Made by a program: the position numbers and the translations under genes | The notes under the pieces: generated by a model | What the model was told of the DNA's origin: nothing | Seen by the model: only the letters and a program-made list of their open reading frames with translations | The model's database searches: none | Source: Bactericera cockerelli | Lineage: Eukaryota; Arthropoda; Insecta; Hemiptera; Triozidae | DNA length: 64,000 nucleotides | Direction of reading: 5' to 3' | Assembly (NCBI GenBank): GCA_024516035.1 | Contig: CM044955.1 | Location: forward strand, 16,050,079 to 16,114,078 | Part shown: in pieces, positions 1-11,700 of the stretch | Numbering within the stretch: the stretch's first letter is position 1 | Layout of the letters: each line of letters starts with the position of its first letter

Positions 1-125
1 TATCCGAAACAATAATGATTTCTTGTCTCCCTATTGTCTGTATGTATTTAAGTGCTTGTAGAATAGCAAAAGCTTCGGCCGAGAATATGCTGGCGAATTT
101 ATGAAGTTTATATTGACCTTGATTT

Positions 126-3071
126 TTATTTTGGTGGTCTAAAAAACGCTGATCCTACCGAGTTGCTGGTCTTAGAGCCATCCGTAAAGATTAGGTACGG
201 GTCGGGCCATCTTTCTTTTATTTCCCCAAGAAACCAGCTTTCCTTTTGATGATCAGGGGCGGATTCATAACCTTCGGGGTTATATTTTTGTATTTGAGTT
301 TGTGTCACCTCATAATTAAATAAATAGATGGGAGGTTTTTCGCTAGAGAATATTTTCGAGTTATATTTGTTCAGATGGCAATAGCTTTCTACCAGAGGTG
401 GGCTTTTTCTATCCTTCAATTTTTTTGATGTAAGGTGAGTTATTGTTAAGTCATTTAGTTTCCTAAGTGTTTTATTCTGTATGGACATTGATTTAATCAC
501 AAAGCGGTCTATGAGTTGTAGAGCTCTATCTGTTACAGATTTCTCCCTCGCTTCTTGTAGCATTACATCAATAGGCGTGCTATTCAGATAGCCCATCGCT
601 ATTCTAATAGCTTTTGATTGAACAATATGGACCTTATTAAGATTGGTTATAGCTGAGTTCACGTAGAAAATTGATCCAAAGTCCAATGTGGATCTGATAG
701 TTCCACGATAGAATGTGAGAGCAGTATGGGGGTCCATTCCCCAATGTTTATTACAGACAGACTTCATAATATTAATATATTTGTTAGCTTTCGTTGCTAT
801 GTGTTCTATGTGTTTTGTCCAGCTTAGCTTTTGTTCGATTATTAATCCCAGGAAGCGAACGTGTTTATTTAACGGAATTTCATATTCATTAACCCTGATC
901 TTTGGAGATATATTGTGACGCCTTTTTCGTGTAAAAAAAACGGCTTCACTTTTAGCGTACGATATTTTTAGACCATTGCGGGACATATATTTTTCCACTG
1001 CTAAAATACCACTTTTAATTTGAGTTTCGCAAATTTCTGGGGTCTTATCGGTGAAGTATATACAAAAATCGTCTACGAATTGAACGATTTTTATTTCTTT
1101 AGGAATTGACGATTCAAGATCCATTGTATATAATGAGTAGAGGGGACAGCTCAATATATCACCTTGTCCCAAGCCTAGACAAGCTGTCCTAGGACCAACA
1201 AGCTTATTATTAATTCTTAAATATAAGTTCCTTTGATTAATAATTGAGTAGATTATTCGCAAGATTCTGTATGGAGTTTTTATACGCTGAAGTTTTTGCA
1301 TAAGTATAGGTATTTGGATTCCGTTGTACGCGCCCTCTACATCGTAAAATATCGCTAGGGTTGACATTTGGTCTGCAAAACCTTGCTCTATGTCTAAAAC
1401 GAGGGATGCTTGGGCTTCAGTGACTGACTTGGTTTTTCGAAAGCCGTGTTGTGAAGCGGGCAGGAGATCGTTTTTCTCTAACCACCAGTCCAGTCTATTC
1501 TTAATCATTCTTTCAAATGTTTTTAAAAGGCAAGATGCTAAGGCTATTGGGCGGTAAGATTTATAATTATTTATGGGTTTCCCTGGTTTTAAAAAAGGAA
1601 CGACAATTACACATCTCCAGTCCTCTGGTATAATTCCTAGCTCCCAAATGTTGTTTAAAATGTCTAACAGATGCTGTTTTGCTACTACTGGGAGATTTTG
1701 AAGCATGGGGTAATGAATGTTATCCATGCCTGGAGCCGTGTTTGAATTAGATTTCAAAGATTTGTTTAGCTCATGGATTGTAAATTTTTTGTTCATTTCA
1801 TCATTAAAGACCACATTTGGTTCGCGAGGGATTGGGTTTTTTTCCATAACGTAGGGAGGGCATAAGGAGTTTAGCAGATCATCAGACCACTCTCCCTCTT
1901 GGATAGGAATCGAAGGGGCGGTTTTTTTATTTTTTAAACGTTTAATCGACTGCCAGACATCTCGTATTTTTACGTGTCTATTTAGTGAGCTACAAAAGGA
2001 TTGCCATGCTTTTTGTTTACTTTTTTTACATTCTTTTTTAAAAGTTGCATCACTTTTAGAATATTCAAGAAAATCTCCGACTGAGAGTGTTTCTTTGTAT
2101 TGATTTAATTTTTGCTGTCTGGCTTTCAGCAGCTTTTGGCACTCGGTGTTCCACCAGGGTCTACGGAACTTTGAATTCTCATTGAAGTGTGATACTTTAG
2201 GAATTGATTTCTCGCTAGCCAATTCTAGGTTTTTTATGAAATTTTCGTACGAGATTTTTTCCTCTTCCTTTTCAGAAAGTATTAATTTTCCTGTCAGGTT
2301 TTTCATTTCATTCTCAAAAATTTCCCAGTTAGCTTGCTTTATTTTCCATTTTCTGATTTGTTTCTTTAAAACTGATTTAATCGAGATATTATCAGAGGAG
2401 ATTAGAATGGGAAAGTGATCTGAACCCATAGGATCATCCAAAACTTTCCACTCCAGGATTACGCTCAGGTCGCTAGTAACTAAACTTATATCTACAGCGC
2501 TTACATTTGTTTGAGCTATACTTCTCATGCGTGTGGGTTCTCCAGTATTCAGAAGAAAAAGGTTCGAGTCATCCGCGGCATCCAGGAGAGCGCGGCCCTT
2601 GGCATCCGTCAGACCACAGCCCCACGCTTGATGATGGCAGTTGGCATCCCCCCCGAATATGCTGGACCCGGGAAAGCTGTCGAAGAATCGTCTCCATTCC
2701 TGTAAAGTGATGTTATTTGTGATGGGGTTATAAAAGGAAACAATATTTAAAGGTTTTTCATTAAAGGTAATTGATACTGCAGAGCATTGTAAGTTTGAGA
2801 TTTTATAATAAGTGATTTTATCGTCATAAAAAATATTTGTTTTTAAAAAAATGGCTACACCTGTCTTTCCATCAGTCCTATCATCCCTAATTATATTATA
2901 ACCGGGAAAATTAACAAAAACTCCCGGTTTAAACCAAGTTTCAGAAATAAGTGCTATATGCACATTTTGATCGAATAAAAGATTTTCGAGGGTAGTTTTG
3001 TTTGCTACAGCGGATCTAGCGTTCCACTGTAGAATATTAAGTTTTTCATTCTCAGGCAAGTTCATCATCAT
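126..3071 (-). CDS. LINE ORF2: AP endonuclease - reverse transcriptase - RNase H (frameshifted)
   Basis: The first ATG is at 3071 (three Met codons in a row); the frame is open back to 3101 without an earlier ATG. The endonuclease spans about the first 230 residues: LNILQWNARS, ISETWF, GDANCHHQAWG and SDHFPI carry the expected Asn, Glu, Asp and Ser-Asp-His residues. The RT core (about 470-750) has motif A IFYDVEGAYNGI, motif B GLGQGDILSC and motif C FVDD. RNase H begins with IFTDGSK, then the frame stops at 126. Reading the adjacent frame across 1-125 restores recognisable RNase H (AEAFAILQALKYI followed by IIIVSD), so one small indel near 126-135 breaks the gene. The protein nicks target DNA and copies the element RNA into it. 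Confidence 0.9.
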   Translation of the reverse strand: MMMNLPENEKLNILQWNARSAVANKTTLENLLFDQNVHIALISETWFKPGVFVNFPGYNIIRDDRTDGKTGVAIFLKTNIFYDDKITYYKISNLQCSAVSITFNEKPLNIVSFYNPITNNITLQEWRRFFDSFPGSSIFGGDANCHHQAWGCGLTDAKGRALLDAADDSNLFLLNTGEPTRMRSIAQTNVSAVDISLVTSDLSVILEWKVLDDPMGSDHFPILISSDNISIKSVLKKQIRKWKIKQANWEIFENEMKNLTGKLILSEKEEEKISYENFIKNLELASEKSIPKVSHFNENSKFRRPWWNTECQKLLKARQQKLNQYKETLSVGDFLEYSKSDATFKKECKKSKQKAWQSFCSSLNRHVKIRDVWQSIKRLKNKKTAPSIPIQEGEWSDDLLNSLCPPYVMEKNPIPREPNVVFNDEMNKKFTIHELNKSLKSNSNTAPGMDNIHYPMLQNLPVVAKQHLLDILNNIWELGIIPEDWRCVIVVPFLKPGKPINNYKSYRPIALASCLLKTFERMIKNRLDWWLEKNDLLPASQHGFRKTKSVTEAQASLVLDIEQGFADQMSTLAIFYDVEGAYNGIQIPILMQKLQRIKTPYRILRIIYSIINQRNLYLRINNKLVGPRTACLGLGQGDILSCPLYSLYTMDLESSIPKEIKIVQFVDDFCIYFTDKTPEICETQIKSGILAVEKYMSRNGLKISYAKSEAVFFTRKRRHNISPKIRVNEYEIPLNKHVRFLGLIIEQKLSWTKHIEHIATKANKYINIMKSVCNKHWGMDPHTALTFYRGTIRSTLDFGSIFYVNSAITNLNKVHIVQSKAIRIAMGYLNSTPIDVMLQEAREKSVTDRALQLIDRFVIKSMSIQNKTLRKLNDLTITHLTSKKLKDRKSPPLVESYCHLNKYNSKIFSSEKPPIYLFNYEVTQTQIQKYNPEGYESAPDHQKESWFLGEIKERWPDPYLIFTDGSKTSNSVGSAFFRPPK

Positions 3072-4485
3072 CTCCAGATGAGAACATGTCACTAAATTCA
3101 ACTTCTTGATGGTTGTTATTCCTAACTAATTCGTCCTGGATTATTTTCTGTAAATCTGTTTGAGTGATTTGTCTTTTACCACCTCCTAAACCTGAGGAAT
3201 TTTTAAAAACAGTACAAATAAATTGTGTTAACTTATCTAAGTTCTCGAATTCGAGGGTACATTTGGCAGACTCCCGATCTCCTTGACTCGCTTTCTGCTC
3301 CTCAGTGAGACAGACTCCGTTGGGGAACTGGTTTGGTTGATATTGGTAGCTTCGGTTGATATCCCGGCATTGCTGTAGAAATTGTTCATTCCGCGGCGAT
3401 TCTTGACGCATTCTTTTCTTTGTGACGTTCCTCTCCGGGGTGGTGGGTGAGAAAGTCGCGCTCCTGACGCCTGATAGTCTTCTTATCTGACCTCTGCTTT
3501 GATTACTTGTACTCGGTTCGTTGAACGAAACATTTGTATTTTTAGTCCTAGCAGCTAGGCTTGAGTAGTTAGAGGCTATTTTTTCTTTAGCTTCAATGAA
3601 AGTGATATTTTCAGTAGCCATTAGGTTTTTAATAGATTTTTGTTTAATGAATTCCGGACATACCGGGTTCTTAAAATTAACGCGAGATGAGTGCGGTCCT
3701 TGGCAGTGGACACATTTTGCCTCACTTATATTTTTAGTACACTCGCTGTCTTTGTGTTGTTCAGAGCAGATGCTGCATCTAAAATTACCCCTACAATTCT
3801 CATCGTGATGACCAAATCTCAGGCATTTAGCACATTGGGTAACTTTAGGAATATATTTTTCAACTTCACAGCGCACGTAATATATAGAGACGTGGGTGGG
3901 TAGTACTTGGCCTCTAAATGTAACATGAATGGTACCTGTTGGTAAGTATTCCGCTTCACCGGCAGTATTCGTAATTTTCCTAGTAAATCTCCGCACTGTA
4001 GAGACTTTCATGTCAAGACTGTACAGAGGTTTGATTTCTTCTAGAAGGTCCTCGACCGTAAGACTAGTGTCCACATTTCTGATGATTCCCTGACGGAAGA
4101 GAATGAACTTTGGTACATAAGCTTTCAGGTTTTCTTTTTTAAGAGTCTCGGATTGGATTATCTCATTTGCTTGAGATCTAGATTTTACCTCTATCTTGAT
4201 TCGATTTATTCCATTTTTTATCAATTTTAAAATTTCAACAGTAGGAAATAATTTTTTAAGTGTTTTTCCTATTGTCATGGGATGCATCCTGCCAACCCCA
4301 CGTTCAACTTGGGACATACTTTCAATAAATACATAGAAGGGTCCCTCATCTTTATTTTCATATAGAAAAATTTCTTGATCTTTTAGTTTTGTTTTATCAG
4401 GGGGGACCGGAGGATCTGGAGGTTTATTTTCCTTCCCCTCGTCACCGCCATTTTCAATCATTTCAGTATCTTCTGAACCGGACAT
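3052..4485 (-). CDS. LINE ORF1: gag-like nucleic-acid-binding protein with zinc knuckles
   Basis: The 477-residue protein starts at a real ATG (4485) with an acidic, proline-rich N-terminus. A middle region (about residues 50-200) has the alternating character of the RRM/PRE_C2HC-like domain of arthropod LINE gag proteins. Three cysteine-histidine clusters follow (about residues 215-275): CAKCLRFGHHDENC is a canonical CX2CX4HX4C knuckle, CSICSEQHKDSEC is a CX2CX3HX4C variant, and a third begins CVHCQGPH. The C-terminus is polar and probably disordered. In this family ORF1 binds the element RNA in the ribonucleoprotein. The frame is open end to end. It overlaps ORF2 by about 20 nt if ORF2 starts at its first ATG (3071), an arrangement usually translated by reinitiation. 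Confidence 0.9.
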   Translation of the reverse strand: MSGSEDTEMIENGGDEGKENKPPDPPVPPDKTKLKDQEIFLYENKDEGPFYVFIESMSQVERGVGRMHPMTIGKTLKKLFPTVEILKLIKNGINRIKIEVKSRSQANEIIQSETLKKENLKAYVPKFILFRQGIIRNVDTSLTVEDLLEEIKPLYSLDMKVSTVRRFTRKITNTAGEAEYLPTGTIHVTFRGQVLPTHVSIYYVRCEVEKYIPKVTQCAKCLRFGHHDENCRGNFRCSICSEQHKDSECTKNISEAKCVHCQGPHSSRVNFKNPVCPEFIKQKSIKNLMATENITFIEAKEKIASNYSSLAARTKNTNVSFNEPSTSNQSRGQIRRLSGVRSATFSPTTPERNVTKKRMRQESPRNEQFLQQCRDINRSYQYQPNQFPNGVCLTEEQKASQGDRESAKCTLEFENLDKLTQFICTVFKNSSGLGGGKRQITQTDLQKIIQDELVRNNNHQEVEFSDMFSSGDDDELA

Positions 4486-5507
4486 CTAGAATTTCAGATT
4501 TAAAATTGGAAAATTGAAACTTACATGCACGGAAAGATAAAGTAGGTTTTATTAAATATCAATGATAGAATCAATTGAGTGTAGGTATTCTGCTACGCGT
4601 CAGATGCACTAGCTTGGGTATTGAAATGACACTGTTACGTAATTAGAACTGTAGGTACTGTAAAATACACTGCACTGTTAAAATTACTTGTGCTCACTTC
4701 GAATGCTAGCATGGTACTGAAAAACTAATATATTTACATATTGAACTTAAAATGCTGAAACATATTGTCTACTGGCTTTCGATTAAGCTATCAACTACAT
4801 GAAGTCGGTCGTACATTGATTGGTTATGAAAAAAATATAGAAGGCTGAAGCAAAGAAGACTGATATTCCAATAGATTATTCTATTTCCATAATGTGTGCA
4901 ATATGGATTGTGACACTTCATACGTTCACTTATTTATTCATGGTGACTTTTCATTGAACTCCAATTCCAAGAATTTACCGACTGAGGAGAGAGAAGGAGA
5001 TATCAAACACCGTCCATGTGCTCAAACCGGCGTCATTCAAGGTTCAATGATTTAATGATTGCCCCCCCCCCTTCCATCTGCCCCCAACATTCAATGATTG
5101 ACCCGTGCTCAATAGGGGGGCCAAGGGGGGAGAGACAGCCATTCAATGAAATATTAATAAATGAAAAAAACAATGGCCAATCTTAACGTTTGATATCATC
5201 ATTCATTCATTCATTTCATTATAGATACTATAAATATTATTATTATCATCTTTCTATCAATTTTCATGACAATATCATTACACCAGCCATAATCATATCA
5301 TTTTATTCTCAATATCATTATCACTACCAGCAGTACCAGCAAAATTATCAATATCAAAATGATTGCCGATGTCATCACAGGGCAAGGTCGAATCGACAAT
5401 GACTTCGATTATTAGCCTGTCCGATGTTAACGACTTCATCGATCATCAATACCCCGGCAGTCCAATAATAAATGGAACGCCTCCGAAATGTCTGGGTCTT
5501 TGCTGAG

Positions 5508-5558
5508 GGAGGAGGAGGAGGAGGAGGAGGAGGAGGACGAGGAGGAGGAGGAGGAGGG
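5508..5558. repeat. GGA trinucleotide microsatellite
   Basis: About 50 bp of nearly pure GGA/GAG repeat with a single interruption (GAC). The minus-strand ORF over it reads as a leucine run and is an artefact. Confidence 0.95.
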
Positions 5559-6029
5559 ACGATAGGGTTATCGTTTGATTTTCATCACAGTGTATTGTGT
5601 CGGAGAACCAATGTAAAATGAGGCGATTTGTCAATGACCGTTTGGATCTTTGTGAGAATTAAAAAGGGCCGTTTGACATCGGAATCATCCTACAAATGCT
5701 ATGGGAAAGTCTCTTTTCCAGGAGACATATTTTCGATTAATTCAGCGGTTCGCGCCATATGACTGATGTGTACTAGTATGTTAAAATATTGAAGTATCGG
5801 CTACGGGGGCTAAGATTTTTTGGATGAACCTAACTATGTTCAGTAATATATGATCATACTCTTAAAATTAGACTATTTCTGCCCAACTGAGGATGTATGT
5901 AGATATCCGGTTTGGAAGTTTCCAGCGGATGGAGTGTTTGGTTTCGCTTTCCTCTCAAATGAGCTCAATGTTCTTCTCCTTCTTTCACCAATTTGCCTTT
6001 TCCCAAACATACTTGGGGTTGGTTTTCAT

Positions 6030-6180
6030 GGATAGATGTCCTTCCTAACGCCAATGATTCTAATCGATACGACGTCCTCTGTTGGACGGAGGTTTTACCG
6101 TCCATTCGCTGGAAATCGCACCAGCTACCCATATTAACCTCACTCAGCCTGGGTTGGGCTGGAAATGAGCTTACTGTCAA
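6030..6180 (-). mobile_element. Reversed tail fragment of a composite SINE
   Basis: On the minus strand this reads like the body found after the 5S-like head at 22.2 kb and at 52.5 kb: an AGGCTG-GTGAGGTTAAT segment, GGTAAAACC, then AGGAAGGACATC and a TGAAAACC end. The end resembles the GGGCATCC-GTAAAA tails I associate with RTE-type LINEs and their SINEs. No head is present. Confidence 0.6.
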
Positions 6181-7216
6181 TGAGCTCCCCCCAAAAAAAC
6201 ATCACATGGACCTTCCCCTAGGTAGAACGTATGACCGGCAGCTCATTGCCCCATTCAATTCATTGGATTGACGGCATGGGAAAGAAAACAGCCAGGAAAC
6301 CCAGGCTGTTTTCATTCCATTCAAAGTTCCATTCAACTTCCTGCGACCACTGTGCTGAGATCAGCGCTAAGAGTACTGATGATAACCTTGTCACTTGTCT
6401 AGGGGTTCTCAGAGTACACTGGCAAACATCTCAGGGAAATTTATAGTTTAGCCAAGGTTTAGCAAGTAAAAAATAGGTAGTCAATTTATGATTGTGTTTG
6501 GAAGAGAGAAAGATCGCGCTCACTATTACCATAAGTCCTACCTCAAAAATTCAAGTCTAAACAAATTTCTAAGATGTAAAAATACATTATATGCCACTGC
6601 CCTCTCTGCTATGCAATAGCTGCTACTCGGCAGTGTATTCCTGCTCACAGGCATCACTCGTCTAGAATCTACAGCTACTCGAGTCAGCAGGAGAACCCCT
6701 GACTGGGAGTGTAATGCACCCCGTGTGTTGAGTAATCAGCACAATCTCATGTCATGGGAAACACGCTTGCAAATGAGCCGCCTATATTCCTGCTTACAGG
6801 CATCACTCGTCTAGCTGCTACTCCATGCGAAACTATCTGCAGTCTTGATCTACGAGACGAACTACCTGATTAACCTGATCTATGCATTACATATGCACTA
6901 GCCGTTTCCCAGTTCTTCGCCACAGGATTGAATTTCAGATCAACCAAGACATGGTAATGACATGGGAAGGATTTTTATGCCTTACCGGCAGATTTACGGC
7001 CATGCCTTTTTACTCTCACGGTAGATAGGTACAGGCAAGACTTCTTCTTGTTTTCTACTGACTTAGCGTGAATGATTTTAGAAGCAAACCAGGGTCAATT
7101 TTTATAATAAAAAATCGCTGTACAAAATTTTAGCTATCGACCTTTTTTTTTTTAATTTAAATTTTTTGGCATTGGTTATTCTCCATCATGGGAATTTGCC
7201 ATACAGCCATGCTAGC

Positions 7217-7345
7217 GACCTCATTAGCTCGATTGATTAAGCGGCGTACTCATAACCAAGAGGTCAGTGGTTCGAGTCCTAAGTTCAGCAAGGATTTAGG
7301 AAGGCGAGTGTAACTGTGCACATTTATGCACAAATGTGATAACTT
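7217..7345 (+). mobile_element. tRNA-derived SINE, family S1
   Basis: It has an A-box-like TTAGCTCGATTGATTAAGCG and a B box GGTTCGAGTCC, followed by a shared body ending near a GTGATAAC motif. The same head and body recur at 12.2, 31.1, 31.2 (reverse), 35.2 and 39.2 kb, which marks a repeat family and not a tRNA gene. Confidence 0.8.
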
Positions 7346-8854
7346 TATAATATTATCTACTTAATTATAGCTTATAGTCTAGTAGGCAAATATTTCGCTG
7401 GCATCGTCACAACTACATTACCGGCACTGCCCACTCACTCGCTTTCAAGCCGAACTTCCCATGTCATAACCGTTGCTTACATTATACATAATTTCTATGT
7501 ATAACATACATATTTCAGCCACTTACATACATATTTCTATGTACACATGTATGTAGGTACACATACTCTCATGTCATGTACAGTTGTACACTCGGTATGC
7601 CCGTAGGTTATGCCAGGCATACCCACCCGTATACCCTCCCTATATTGACATCATATGTGTGCAGTGGTTTCCAATCAAGAGTCATTTAAACAAAGTAGGT
7701 AAAGTTGAAACTTGAGGCATTCTATGTTTAGTGGTCTACAGCACCAGCGGTCGTCTGGTAAACTAACACATCGAATCCAAGGTTTCGTGATGTGTTTCCA
7801 CGCGCGGCCGTAGCTAAGGAGCTGCGGAACTGCAGCACCCCCAGACGAAAAAGAGAGGATTTTCTCAAGTCCTAGCTTGTACACAATAAAATCATCACAC
7901 ATTTCAAGAATTATTATTGGATAATTATTATGATTAGCATGGTTAAAAAACTCAAACTCTTTAGACACTGAAAGAGCGACTCTAATATAAATCCCATTTT
8001 AATCTGGTTTATGTGGCAGCACCTCCAAAACTTTTTCTTACCGGCCGCGCTTGGTTTACACCCCAATCATTGTTGGCATAATGGAACTGCCTGAACCTAT
8101 TGCGCGGACTGTTTAAATAAAGTGCAATAACTATACCTTATACTCGCATTAACACTAATTTTACTATGTCGTCGTCGGTCTAGCAATATGAGCTATGTGG
8201 CAAAACCCTAATTTTACAGGAGAGACAAAAAACGTTTTACGTCGCCCTGTTGTAAAAAAAACGTAATTTTTATTGGATGACCTGAAAGGCACAATTTTTG
8301 TGGTCCTAAATATGTAATTTTTTTCATTTTTTATTAAGGCTATCATTGCTTTTTTTCCAATTTACTGTTTTTTGTATCACATAGCTTTTATTGTCTTTTT
8401 TCTCATTTGACACATGGCTTTTATTTTTTTTCAATACCAGCTATGTGCCAAAAATGCCTTACAATATCAGCTACGTGTAAAAAAGTGAAAAGAAACACAC
8501 TCAAATAAAATGTCATTAATAATAAAATTATGAATTTTCGTAGTTTTCATTGCTGTAAGTAAGCTCACCTACAATATGCCCATGCCCACTCCCAGATTTG
8601 AAATCGCTTCTTGTTAAAATGTTAATCTCACACTCTAGTTCTATTGTGGTAAATTCTATCTCATAGTCATAATATTATTATTATTAATAATAATAGGAAG
8701 ATTAAGAATAATGTAAACTGAATGGTATCTAATTAGGTTTTTAATAAATATGTGAGTAACTAGGTAATAATAATCGTATGGCATTTTTGTCCGGGAGATT
8801 GGTTGGATAACTCCAACCAATTATTATTTGGACGCCAGAGCAGAGATTATTATA

Positions 8855-9030
8855 TAATACGTCCCTTATGAGACGGGGGTTTTACCCTCCAGGGCGTTGC
8901 CCTACCTTACCAACTACTTAAATTAACCTCACCCAACCTGAGTGGAGTCGGGAATAGCCAGCATCACGCAATTCGTACCCAGGCGGTCACCCATCCAAGT
9001 ACGAACCACGCTGGACGTTGCTTAGGTAGA
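8855..9030 (-). mobile_element. 5S rRNA-derived SINE (family S5), minus strand
   Basis: The minus strand carries a 5S-like head (AAGCAACGTCCAGCGTGG, then GGATGGGTGACC) followed by the family tail (GGTTGGGTGAGGTTAAT, GGGTAAAACCCCC). A plus-oriented scrap of the same 5S head (CACGTTGAATACACC) sits at about 9152-9190, so the copy may be rearranged. Confidence 0.75.
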
Positions 9031-9809
9031 TACCTATTATTATAATTTTATTATCTTTATTGTTAGTCAGTATCGAAATCATCTGAAAATTTCTATCTGC
9101 ATTCACTGTCTTCTGCTACATCTCATCATCCGTACTTATTATCTACTTATTATGGCACGTTGAATACACCAGTTCCCCGCGGATCAGTGAGTTAATCAAT
9201 AATAAGAATAAAATGTATGTAGGTAACTAAATAAAAACACTTCTGGTTGTTTATTTGTAAAAACAAAAACAAAAAAGACAAAACAAAAAAGATTAATCAT
9301 AGGTAGGTATAGGTAATAACAAAAAAACTATTTGTACCTAATAAAACAAAAAACAATATACCTAGTTATCTAAACAGGAACTTCAAAATGTAAAAATAGT
9401 AATGGACTTTGCAACTAAGCTATGTGTTAAACGGACACATAGTTGAAATTACATACTCATGCACTGTGAAATTTAAAAATATTTACTCACATAACTTGTA
9501 TTGTTTGGCACATGATTCATATTGTAAAAACATAAAATGGAACCTTCACATAGCCATTGTTATTTTCCTTAATAACTTCATTCCAGTAAGTTTCATCACA
9601 TAGCTGATCTTACAGATCGATCGGCAAGACCAAGACGGTTCCGGCGATAACCATAACTCCATTTGGCCAAAATTGACACATAGCTCATATTGCTAGACCG
9701 ACGACGATGTGTTAAAAATTTGAGCGTACAGTAAAAATCACAGATCAAGGTCAGCTTGGTGTTTGAAACGCTTAAAAGAAATTTCTCTACAAAAAAGTTC
9801 ATTTCCCGT
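9031..9809. other. Gene-free AT-rich stretch
   Basis: A+T-rich sequence with A-rich runs near 9250-9350 and the small 5S-like scrap noted above. I see no coding or RNA gene. Confidence 0.5.
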
Positions 9810-10016
9810 CTGTCCCGGTAGCTCAGTGGTAAAGGCGGCACTCTGTGAATCCAGAGGTTCCAGAGGTCGTGGGTTCGAAAACCAGCCGGGACATGACAAG
9901 TTATCCCCTAACATTTGGGATTTTTACCACATAATAATATGTCTTGGGCTTACTGCTGGAATAATGGGACTTTAATAGTCTTAATCGGGCAGTATAAATA
10001 AGGCGATATTATTATT
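9810..10016 (+). mobile_element. tRNA-derived SINE, family S2, full length
   Basis: The tRNA-like head starts GTCCCGGTAGCTCAGTGGTA (A box), has a B box GGGTTCGAAA, and closes with CCGGGAC, which pairs with the 5' end like an acceptor stem. The body contains AATAATATGTCTTGGGC and ends TAAATAAGGCGATATT with ATT repeats. Similar copies lie at 19.7, 32.1 (reverse) and 49.4 kb. Confidence 0.88.
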
Positions 10017-10029
10017 TATAAATAAGGTT

Positions 10030-10068
10030 CACGCCTTATTTATAAATAATATTTATAAATAAGGCGTG
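10030..10068. repeat. 39-bp near-perfect palindrome
   Basis: Two 19-bp arms (CACGCCTTATTTATAAATA and its complement) flank a single central base, directly after the tail of the S2 SINE. The arms contain the SINE-end motif TAAATAAGGCG, so the palindrome may come from an inverted duplication of the SINE 3' end. Confidence 0.85.
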
Positions 10069-10099
10069 ATATTTCTAATGTTTAGAGGAAATAATAATA

Positions 10100-11700
10100 A
10101 TAATAATAAGGTCAGCTTGGTGTTTGAAACTTTTACCAAGAAATATCTTGGTAAAAGTCGTAATCTCATAGATATCAGTCACGATCTTTAAAAGTCGCCA
10201 TGTCGTGCCCACAGTTTGGACACGGCTAGCATGGGCGGACTAGCTCGGCTATCTTCCTACACGGGACATGACTTCCACCCAGGGCACGTGGGCGAGTGCC
10301 CAATATAATTGAAATCCCAACCACTCACATCACAGAGTGAGCGGGCTAAACCTGTTACTCCCATGTGATAGATGGTGACTCTGGCTATGCAATCAACTGA
10401 TCAGAGAACAAGTGATTGTTAGCAGAGATCATACAATTTCATCAACAATACCTAGTACTTATTCTGATTGCTGATTAAGATTGTCTGGAGTGTGATTTCA
10501 CTCATGTAGATCTATAACACACAAAAAAAAAGTTTCTGAAATCTACCTTTAGTCTTTTTTTATATTAAGTTTTGTAATCAATTTACAACTTTGGCTGTGA
10601 AAATCATTATAACAGGAACACTGGATTGTGGGAGGTCTGGTCATGTAATAGAAAAAGAAATCCTAATATAAAATTGTTTTCTGACCATGTACGTATGTAA
10701 CTATTATTAGATAGTTAATAGTTAGGGCCAGAAAAAAGCTAGGGTACCGAGATTACAATACTTCGCCCTAACATTAACAACGAAACCAGCTCACAAAGTA
10801 ATCACGTCCAATGACAAATCTTCTCATTTTCCACCAAATTACACTCCAAGACTCCCAAATTAATCTCGAATCTCATCATCCAGCTAATGTGAGGACAGAA
10901 TAAATGTTCAACTCCCGTCCAAGTACAGTAAGTATACCTCCTCCTTGGTAAGTTACCAGCGTACCAAGTAGCGGAGGAAATTACACCCGGTCATAAAACC
11001 AGTGCGTTCTCCTTGGTAATGGGGTCTGCTGGGTTCAGATCCGAAGCGTGGAATACTAATGGGGTCCTGGGAGTAGCGTCATGGGAGGCCAACCCGGGTA
11101 ATTAATAGGACCCCGGCCAGTTCTGAACCCCAGGTATCCGGACCAGAGACCTCGCAGGATAATTACGGGTCCGGGACAAGACCTATTGGGCCCTCCACAT
11201 TAAAACAAAACTTCAACTTTCAACAGTTTGTGTAGTTTGTACGCATGGTAGTCTCAAGAGTTTATATATGAATCAAGAATGTATTTTATAATTTCAGTCG
11301 AATCTGAAAGAGAACTCAAGGGTACGATTTGTTTCTCTCTAATATCCAGGTCTCTTATAAAGAGGTTTTTTCTACCTAATACAGAGGAATTTTACAAGGA
11401 AATCGTTCTCTCATATTCACATTTGACTGTATTTGAAGTCGTCTGATCTGGTGAGCTCACAGTAATTTTAGGCTTTTTTTAGAAGATTGGCAGTGGGCCA
11501 AAAATAAGCCCATACAGCCACTATAATTTTAGTCTTATATAGTTTTAGGCTCCTTGGAAGATTTCGTTCTTCTAATCACAATAAGACTTCGGTTCTTTGC
11601 AGAAAGTCTTACAAATCTTACAATTATCGATGAGTTTTTACAATGAGCCCCCAGGGGCTTCAACACAGTATAAAATAGAATACAATTAAATTATTCATAT
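10100..11700. other. Gene-free stretch
   Basis: I see no coding sequence, RNA gene or clear transposon here beyond an AAT microsatellite (about 10090-10110). A degraded copy of the repeat containing TATCCAGGT lies near 11327-11430. Confidence 0.5.

Larger units (their letters stand above)
1..4485 (-). mobile_element. Non-LTR retrotransposon with RNase H (I-clade-like), 3' end outside window
   Basis: Two overlapping minus-strand ORFs (gag-like, then endonuclease-RT-RNase H) form one LINE. The left edge cuts it within RNase H, so the 3' UTR and tail are not visible. RNase H after RT, together with a zinc-knuckle ORF1, is typical of the I/R1-related groups; clade assignment is inferred from architecture only. 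The 5' UTR probably lies in about 4486-4900, but I could not define its end or a target-site duplication. A frameshift near 126 suggests this copy is dead or has a sequencing indel. Confidence 0.93.
4486..7216. other. Gene-free stretch with simple repeats and SINE debris
   Basis: I see no supported coding region. About 4486-4900 may be the LINE 5' UTR. There is an AT-rich, TCAT-rich stretch near 5180-5350 and a GGA microsatellite. A reversed composite-SINE tail lies near 6030-6180. A 28-bp direct repeat (beginning TTCCTGCT, ending GTCTAG) occurs at about 6637 and again at about 6787. ORFs here are short, low-complexity or repeat-derived. Confidence 0.6.

Noticed and set aside
9810..9900. Functional tRNA genes at S1-S4 heads
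   Set aside because: Each head is followed by a conserved body repeated elsewhere with the same 3' end, and the anticodon arms are irregular, so they are SINEs.
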